From NCBI GenBank assembly GCA_905207535.1, contig CAJLLX010000061.1:1-10935 (forward strand): a DNA stretch of 10,935 bases, in the 5' to 3' direction. This document shows, in pieces, positions 6,328-10,935 of the stretch (position 1 is its first letter; each line of letters starts with the position of its first letter). The DNA is from an uncultured Muribaculaceae bacterium. GTDB lineage: Bacteria > Bacteroidota > Bacteroidia > Bacteroidales > Muribaculaceae. Under the pieces are notes generated by a model. It was not told the DNA's origin, did not search any database, and saw only the letters and a list, made by a program, of their open reading frames with translations. A program made the translations under genes and the position numbers.

Positions 6328-6359
6328 TTTGCTTTAAAGCATATTTTTCATTAATTTTG
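6328..6359 (+). promoter_or_regulatory. gyrB promoter with internal palindrome
   Basis: TTTG (6328-6331) and TAATTTTG (6352-6359) match the Bacteroidota -33 and -7 consensus without mismatch, 20 nt apart. The 12-bp palindrome TGCTTTAAAGCA (6330-6341) overlaps the -33 box and enters the spacer, so a protein bound there would block RNA polymerase. Transcription should begin near 6366, giving a leader of about 184 nt if translation starts at 6550. This is the best promoter match in the window. Confidence 0.75.
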
Positions 6360-6369
6360 TAACGTAAAA

Positions 6370-6402
6370 GCGCCACGGAAGTCTCGCTGCTTCTGCGGGC
6401 GC
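6370..6402 (+). other. Hairpin at the 5' end of the gyrB leader
   Basis: GCGCC (6370-6374) pairs with GGCGC (6398-6402), and after a small internal loop CGGAAG (6376-6381) pairs with CTTCTG (6390-6395, one G-U), closing an 8-nt loop. It starts only a few bases after the predicted transcription start, where such hairpins often protect mRNA from 5'-end-dependent decay. Confidence 0.4.
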
Positions 6403-6412
6403 GAAGCGCTTG

Positions 6413-6553
6413 ATGTGCACCGCTGTGCCGATGCCCGCATGGGGCCAGACCACTCGATGTCACAGGACGGCAGAGATGCCGCCAAGACGCTTAATATTAA
6501 TGAATTATATGCACTTATGCAACAGGATTTATTCGACATTGATGACACAATGA
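6413..6553 (+). CDS. Candidate 46-codon upstream ORF overlapping the gyrB start (ATGA)
   Basis: An ATG at 6413 opens a frame of 46 codons that ends with TGA at 6551-6553, so its stop overlaps the gyrB ATG at 6550 as ATGA, the arrangement typical of translational coupling. The predicted peptide begins MCTAVPMPAW and ends YSTLMTQ; it has no recognisable domain. It lies wholly in the predicted gyrB leader, in the +2 frame relative to gyrB. There is no Shine-Dalgarno site before its ATG, and internal in-frame ATGs exist at 6431, 6476, 6500, 6509 and 6542. It may be real, a regulatory leader whose sequence is unimportant, or chance. Confidence 0.3.
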   Translation: MCTAVPMPAWGQTTRCHRTAEMPPRRLILMNYMHLCNRIYSTLMTQ

Positions 6554-8496
6554 CCCCTTCGTCGACCGCCGAGGGGGCGAAAGAGTACGGAGCGAACAGC
6601 ATCCAGGTGCTCGAAGGCCTGGAGGCCGTGCGCAAGCGCCCTGCCATGTATATCGGTGACATCAGCACCAAAGGTCTGCATCATCTGGTATATGAGGTAG
6701 TGGACAACTCCATCGACGAGGCTCTTGCCGGGTACTGCACCCACATAGAGGTCACCATCAACGAAGACAACTCAATCACCGTCGTCGACAACGGCCGCGG
6801 CATCCCCGTAGACATGCACGAGAAGGAGCACAAGAGCGCTCTCGAAGTGGTGCTCACCGTGCTTCACGCCGGCGGTAAATTCGACAAAGGATCATATAAA
6901 GTGTCGGGCGGCCTCCACGGCGTGGGTGTCAGCTGCGTCAACGCCCTTTCCGACTATCTGCGCGCCGAGGTGCGCCGCGACGGCAAGGTGTACATGCAGG
7001 AATACAGCCAGGGCAAACCCACCTGCAAACTTCAGGTGATCGGCGAGACAGATACCACCGGCACATCTATCACTTTCCACCCCGACAACTCCATCTTCAC
7101 CGTCGATGTATACGACTACGAGACGCTCGCCAACCGTCTGCGCGACCTCGCATTCCTTAATGCCGGCATCACCCTCACGCTCACCGATATACGTGTGCGC
7201 GACGAGGCCGGCAACCCCCACAAGGAGATATTCTACTCGGCCAAGGGCCTGAGCGAATTTGTGGAGTATATCGACTCCAACAAAGAGTCGCTCATCAACG
7301 ATGTGATCCATCTCAACACCGAGCGCCAGGGTATCCCCGTGGAAGTGGCTCTGACCTACAACAACACCTTCAACGAGAATATCTACTCCTTCGTCAACAA
7401 CATCAACACCATAGAGGGCGGCACACACCTCACCGGATTCCGCCGCGGTCTCACCTCCACCCTCAAAAAGTATGCCGACGACAACAAGCTGCTCGAGAAG
7501 TGCAAGGTAGAGATCTCCAGCGACGACTTCCGCGAGGGTCTCACCGCCGTAATCTCCGTCAAGGTGATGGAGCCTCAGTTTGAGGGCCAGACCAAGACCA
7601 AACTCGGCAACAACGAGGTGATCGGCGCCGTGCAGACCGCCGTCTCCGACGCTCTGCGCACCTACCTTGAGGAGCATCCCAAGGAAGCCAAAACCATTGT
7701 GGAGAAGGTGGTGCTCGCCGCCCAGGCCCGCAAAGCCGCCTACGATGCCCGCACCAAGGTGCAGCGCAAATCGCCTCTGGCAAGCGGCGGACTCCCCGGC
7801 AAGCTTGCCGACTGCTCCAGCAAGGATCCCGCCGAATGTGAGATCTTCCTCGTGGAGGGTGACTCGGCAGGCGGCACCGCCAAGAGCGGCCGCGACCGCC
7901 GCACTCAGGCCATCCTCCCTCTGCGCGGTAAGGTGCTCAATGTGGAGAAAGCCATGGAGCACAAGGTGTTCGACTCCGAGCAGATCACCAATATCTTCCG
8001 CGCGCTGCGTGTCACCATCGGCACCGAAGGCGACTCCAAGGAGGTGAACCTCAGCCGTCTGGCCTATCACAAGGTGATCATCATGACCGATGCCGATGTC
8101 GACGGTGCCCACATCGCCACTCTGCTGATGACCCTCTTCTACCGCCGCATGCGCCCCATCATCGAGCAGGGCTACCTCTATCTGGCCACTCCGCCGCTCT
8201 ACAAAGTGTCGAAGGGCAAATTTGAGGAGTATTGCTGGAACGATGCCCAGCTGCAGGCCTTCATCGCCGAGCATGGCGACAAAGTGAAGGTGCAGCGCTA
8301 CAAAGGTCTGGGCGAGATGAGCGACAAGGAGCTGCGCGACACCACCATGTCGCCCGAACACCGTCTGCTCAAACAGGTGCACATCAACGACTGCGCCGAA
8401 GCCGACCGCATCTTCTCGATGCTCATGGGTGAGGACGTAGGACCCCGCCGCGACTTCATCGAAGCCAACGCCAACTACGCCAACATCGACGCCTGA
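6550..8496 (+). CDS. gyrB: DNA gyrase subunit B
   Basis: GyrB is the ATPase and TOPRIM subunit of DNA gyrase (A2B2), which adds negative supercoils. From ATG 6550 the product has 648 residues, normal for Bacteroidota. The GHKL ATPase domain shows E49 and N53 in YEVVDNSIDEA, D80 in VVDNGRGIP, and the ATP-lid region KVSGGLHGVGVS. The transducer domain follows, then TOPRIM with E436 in EGDSAGG and D514/D516/D518 in TDADVDG, PLRGKVLNVEKA, and the C-terminal RYKGLGEM (583 onward). The large insert found in E. coli GyrB is absent. The frame is open upstream to a GTG at 6415 and an ATG at 6517, but codons 6491-6549 are AT-rich (CTT, ATT, TTA), unlike the gyrB coding style, and family similarity starts only at EYGANSIQVLEGLEAVRKRPAMYIG. 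Hence 6550, with 6517 as second choice. A terminator follows. Confidence 0.97.
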   Translation: MTPSSTAEGAKEYGANSIQVLEGLEAVRKRPAMYIGDISTKGLHHLVYEVVDNSIDEALAGYCTHIEVTINEDNSITVVDNGRGIPVDMHEKEHKSALEVVLTVLHAGGKFDKGSYKVSGGLHGVGVSCVNALSDYLRAEVRRDGKVYMQEYSQGKPTCKLQVIGETDTTGTSITFHPDNSIFTVDVYDYETLANRLRDLAFLNAGITLTLTDIRVRDEAGNPHKEIFYSAKGLSEFVEYIDSNKESLINDVIHLNTERQGIPVEVALTYNNTFNENIYSFVNNINTIEGGTHLTGFRRGLTSTLKKYADDNKLLEKCKVEISSDDFREGLTAVISVKVMEPQFEGQTKTKLGNNEVIGAVQTAVSDALRTYLEEHPKEAKTIVEKVVLAAQARKAAYDARTKVQRKSPLASGGLPGKLADCSSKDPAECEIFLVEGDSAGGTAKSGRDRRTQAILPLRGKVLNVEKAMEHKVFDSEQITNIFRALRVTIGTEGDSKEVNLSRLAYHKVIIMTDADVDGAHIATLLMTLFYRRMRPIIEQGYLYLATPPLYKVSKGKFEEYCWNDAQLQAFIAEHGDKVKVQRYKGLGEMSDKELRDTTMSPEHRLLKQVHINDCAEADRIFSMLMGEDVGPRRDFIEANANYANIDA

Positions 8497-8500
8497 TATA

Positions 8501-8541
8501 TCCCGGGCAGAGATCCTCGCTTCGGAGGTCTCTGCACGGGA
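8501..8541 (+). other. Stable hairpin directly after gyrB
   Basis: TCCCG (8501-8505) pairs with CGGGA (8537-8541) and GCAGAGA (8507-8513) with TCTCTGC (8529-8535), with a further CCTC/GAGG pairing inside and a short loop containing TTCG. It begins four bases after the gyrB stop and lacks a T-tract, so it is more likely a 3'-end stabiliser than a terminator. Confidence 0.6.
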
Positions 8542-8551
8542 TTCCCTATAT

Positions 8552-8614
8552 GGGTACCGCACACGGATATGAGCTCCCCCTCAGCGGGAGACCCCGGCAC
8601 GGTACCCGTTTTTT
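8552..8614 (+). terminator. gyrB intrinsic terminator
   Basis: GGGTACCG (8552-8559) and CGGTACCC (8600-8607) form an 8-bp stem, the 40-nt interior contains its own stem (CTCCC 8574-8578 with GGGAG 8586-8590), and a run of six T's (8609-8614) follows directly. This is a textbook Rho-independent terminator and separates gyrB from rnr. Confidence 0.8.
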
Positions 8615-8619
8615 CAAAT

Positions 8620-8668
8620 TAACTTTACAGGAGGGATGGTTGTTATAGTGTAATAACAACGTTTTTTT
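8620..8668 (+). promoter_or_regulatory. rnr upstream region: weak -7 box, mini-ORF, dyad with U-tract
   Basis: TAACTTTA (8620-8627) is one mismatch from TAnnTTTG but has no clear -33 partner. AGGAGGG (8629-8635) is the best Shine-Dalgarno match among the spacers and abuts ATG GTT GTT ATA GTG TAA (8636-8653), a five-codon ORF. GTTGTTAT (8639-8646) and ATAACAAC (8653-8660) form an 8-bp dyad with a 6-nt centre, then G and seven T's (8662-8668). The dyad/T-tract ends 10 nt before the rnr ATG. It could be a weak terminator, an attenuator or an operator. Confidence 0.35.
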
Positions 8669-8678
8669 AAGAAAAAAC

Positions 8679-10935
8679 ATGCAAAAGAAATCTAACAAGC
8701 CGTCAGCCGCCGAGATCCGCACCCTCGTGCAAGATTTCACGGCCACACAGAAAAACAATACTTTCAACTATAAGCAGGTATCTCACGCCATCGGCATCAC
8801 CGACGGCCCCTCGCAGCGCGCCGTGGCCCTCTGCCTGGCAGAGATGGCCTTCGACGGCGACATCATTGAGATAGAGCCCGGCAAATACAAGACACCCCAG
8901 CGCACCAACACCGCCACCGGCACCTTCATCCGCCGCTCCAACGGCAAAAACTCGGTGGTAACCGACGAGGACGACGAGGTGATCTTCGTGGCCGAGCGCA
9001 ACTCCATGCACGCCCTCAACGGCGACCGCGTGCGCGTCAACATCTCTGCCAGCCGTCCCGGCCTCGAGCCTGAGGCGCAGGTCATCGAGATCCTCGAGCA
9101 GAAAGAGCAGACCTTTATCGGCACCCTGCAGGTAGACCGCAACATCGCCTTCCTCAAGACCGACTCGAAATATCTCGCCTGCGACATCTTCATCCCCAAA
9201 GCCAAACTCAAAGGGGGTGTCACCAACGATAAAGCCATCGTCCGCATCACCGACTGGCCCGAAGATGCCAAAAATCCGCGCGGTGCCGTGGTCGACATCC
9301 TCGGCAAGACCGGCGAAAACAACGCCGAGATCCATGCCATCCTCGCCGAGTACGGACTCCCTTACAAATATCCCGAGGCCGTGGAGAAAGCCGCCGACAA
9401 AATCGAGGCAGGTATCACCCCCGAGGAGATAGCCAAGAGGGTCGACTGCCGTCAGGAGCCCACCTTCACCATCGACCCCAAGGACGCCAAGGACTTCGAC
9501 GACGCCCTCTCCATCAGCCGGCTGCCCAACGGCAACTGGCGCGTGGGAGTGCATATCGCCGACGTCACCCACTACGTCACTCCCAACTCTATCATCGACA
9601 AGGAGGCCCAGAGCCGCGCCACTTCGGTCTATCTCGTTGACCGCGTAGTGCCTATGCTTCCCGAGCATCTCTGCAACGGCATCTGCTCACTGCGCCCCAA
9701 CGAGGAGAAACTCGCATTCTCCTGCATCTTCGAGATGGACGACAATGCCAACGTCATCTCCAGCCAGATAGCCCGTACTGTGATAGAGAGCGACCGCCGC
9801 TTCACCTACGAGGAGGCTCAGGACGTCATCGAGACCGGCAAGGGCGACTTTGCCGACGAGATTCTCACTCTCGACCGTCTGGCCAAGACGCTGCGCGAGC
9901 GCCGCTTCGAAAACGGGTCGGTGGACTTCGACCGCGAGGAGGTGAAATTTGATATCGACGAGAACGGTCACCCCGTGGGTGTCTACTTCAAGGTATCGAA
10001 AGATGCCAACAAACTCATCGAGGAGTTCATGCTTCTGGCCAACCGCACCGTGGCCACCGCCATCGGCAAGCCCGAGAAGCGCCGCAAGGGGAAAGCATTC
10101 GTATATCGTGTGCACGATCAGCCCGACGCCACCAAGCTCTCCGAGCTGGCCACCATCTGCCGCACATTCGGCTACAAGATCAAGACCAACGGCTCGCCCA
10201 ACGAGATCAACCGCTCCATCAACAAGATGCTGCGCGATGTCAAAGGGATGGGAGAGGAGAACTATCTCTCCGTGCTCGCCATCCGCTCCATGGCCAAGGC
10301 CATCTACACCACCGAAAATATCGGCCACTACGGCCTCGGATTCGACTATTACACCCACTTCACCTCCCCCATCCGCCGCTACCCCGACATGATGGTACAC
10401 CGTCTGCTCGACCGCTATCTGGCCGGAGGGCGCAGCGTGAATGTGGAGAAACTCGAAGACCTCTGCAAGCACTCCTCCGCTCAGGAGCAGCTGGCTGCCA
10501 ACGCCGAGCGCTCCTCCATCAAATACAAGCAGGTGGAATATATGCGCGACCACCTCGGCGAGGAGTACGATGGCATGATCTCCGGCGTCACCGAGTGGGG
10601 GCTCTATGTAGAGCTCGATGAGAACAAGTGCGAAGGCCTCGTGCCCATGCGCGATCTCGCCGACGACTACTACGACTTCGATGAGAAAAACTACTGTCTG
10701 CGCGGTCGGCGTCGCGGCAATGTCTATCGCCTCGGCGACAAAGTGCGCATCCGCGTAGCTAATGCCAACCTCGACCGCAAGCAGCTCGACTTTATCATCG
10801 TCGACCAGCGCACCGCCGGTGCCACCGACGGCAAGAAGGCTCAGCGCCCCGCTACCGACGACATGGGCACAGTGGTAGGCGCCCGTCAGGCCCTCTCCGG
10901 CTCCGGCAGCCGTCCCACACGCCACGAGCGTGCCA
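8679..10935 (+). CDS. rnr: Ribonuclease R (3' end beyond window)
   Basis: RNase R is a processive 3'-5' exoribonuclease that degrades structured RNA and takes part in rRNA and tmRNA-linked quality control. The frame has no stop before the window end: 752 complete codons plus one base are visible. Domains in order: an N-terminal helical domain (about 1-70), two cold-shock-like domains (about 78-215), the RNB catalytic domain, and an S1 domain from about residue 629 (EYDGMISGVTEWGLYVEL). Catalytic aspartates are D266, D272, D274 and D275 in TIDPKDAKDFDDA, the same spacing as in E. coli RNase R; HIADVTHYV (292-300) and HFTSPIRRYPDMMVHR (P564-R567 region) are the other family signatures. After S1, a Gly/Ser/Arg-rich tail begins and runs off the edge. 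ATG 8679 follows an A-rich stretch, as usual for start sites in this phylum. It is separated from gyrB by a terminator, so it has its own promoter. Confidence 0.96.
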   Translation, partial: MQKKSNKPSAAEIRTLVQDFTATQKNNTFNYKQVSHAIGITDGPSQRAVALCLAEMAFDGDIIEIEPGKYKTPQRTNTATGTFIRRSNGKNSVVTDEDDEVIFVAERNSMHALNGDRVRVNISASRPGLEPEAQVIEILEQKEQTFIGTLQVDRNIAFLKTDSKYLACDIFIPKAKLKGGVTNDKAIVRITDWPEDAKNPRGAVVDILGKTGENNAEIHAILAEYGLPYKYPEAVEKAADKIEAGITPEEIAKRVDCRQEPTFTIDPKDAKDFDDALSISRLPNGNWRVGVHIADVTHYVTPNSIIDKEAQSRATSVYLVDRVVPMLPEHLCNGICSLRPNEEKLAFSCIFEMDDNANVISSQIARTVIESDRRFTYEEAQDVIETGKGDFADEILTLDRLAKTLRERRFENGSVDFDREEVKFDIDENGHPVGVYFKVSKDANKLIEEFMLLANRTVATAIGKPEKRRKGKAFVYRVHDQPDATKLSELATICRTFGYKIKTNGSPNEINRSINKMLRDVKGMGEENYLSVLAIRSMAKAIYTTENIGHYGLGFDYYTHFTSPIRRYPDMMVHRLLDRYLAGGRSVNVEKLEDLCKHSSAQEQLAANAERSSIKYKQVEYMRDHLGEEYDGMISGVTEWGLYVELDENKCEGLVPMRDLADDYYDFDEKNYCLRGRRRGNVYRLGDKVRIRVANANLDRKQLDFIIVDQRTAGATDGKKAQRPATDDMGTVVGARQALSGSGSRPTRHERA

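Noticed and set aside
2134..8562. Long minus-strand open frames opposite gltX, waaA and gyrB (up to about 556 codons), and one opposite rnr at 9687-10925
   Set aside because: They mirror highly conserved + strand genes, show no recognisable domain and arise from GC-rich third codon positions.

Overview
The window holds seven co-directional (+ strand) housekeeping genes and reads as chromosomal DNA of a Bacteroidales bacterium, most likely a Muribaculaceae-type gut organism. Three things point there. The proteins have Bacteroidota-like sequences (type II IlvE, GltX, KdtA/WaaA, GyrB). Start codons lack useful Shine-Dalgarno sites. Promoters match the Bacteroidota pattern of a -33 TTTG and a -7 TAnnTTTG. 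Coding DNA is GC-rich with strong third-position bias, while intergenic DNA is AT-rich. The family-level assignment is inference; the order-level one is firmer. No mobile element, CRISPR array, rRNA or tRNA was found.

Layout. 1-242: AT-rich leader with a tandem -7 promoter element and alternative stem segments. 243-1271: ilvE, branched-chain aminotransferase. 1409-1951: HD-domain phosphohydrolase of unknown substrate. 1988-2019: promoter. 2101-3633: gltX. 3737-5014: waaA (Kdo transferase), probably co-transcribed with gltX. 5030-5173: six-unit, 24-bp tandem repeat just past waaA. 5174-5565: AT-rich region with candidate ArgR operators and a -7 element. 5566-6099: argR, standing alone without arginine biosynthesis genes next to it. 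6159-6203: strong hairpin. 6228-6549: a regulatory stretch for gyrB with phased repeats, a palindrome inside a near-perfect promoter, a 5' leader hairpin, and a 46-codon upstream ORF whose stop overlaps the gyrB start as ATGA. 6550-8496: gyrB. 8501-8614: two hairpins, the second a clear intrinsic terminator. 8679-10935: rnr (RNase R), cut off by the window end, preceded by a dyad/U-tract and a five-codon mini-ORF.

The genes do not form one pathway: amino-acid metabolism (ilvE, argR), translation (gltX), lipid A-Kdo assembly (waaA), topology (gyrB) and RNA turnover (rnr). They appear to be separate short transcription units, and the novelty is in the spacers. The best candidates for something undescribed are the gyrB control region (palindromic promoter plus translationally coupled upstream ORF), the 24-bp repeat behind waaA, and the rnr leader. 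All are sequence-based hypotheses.
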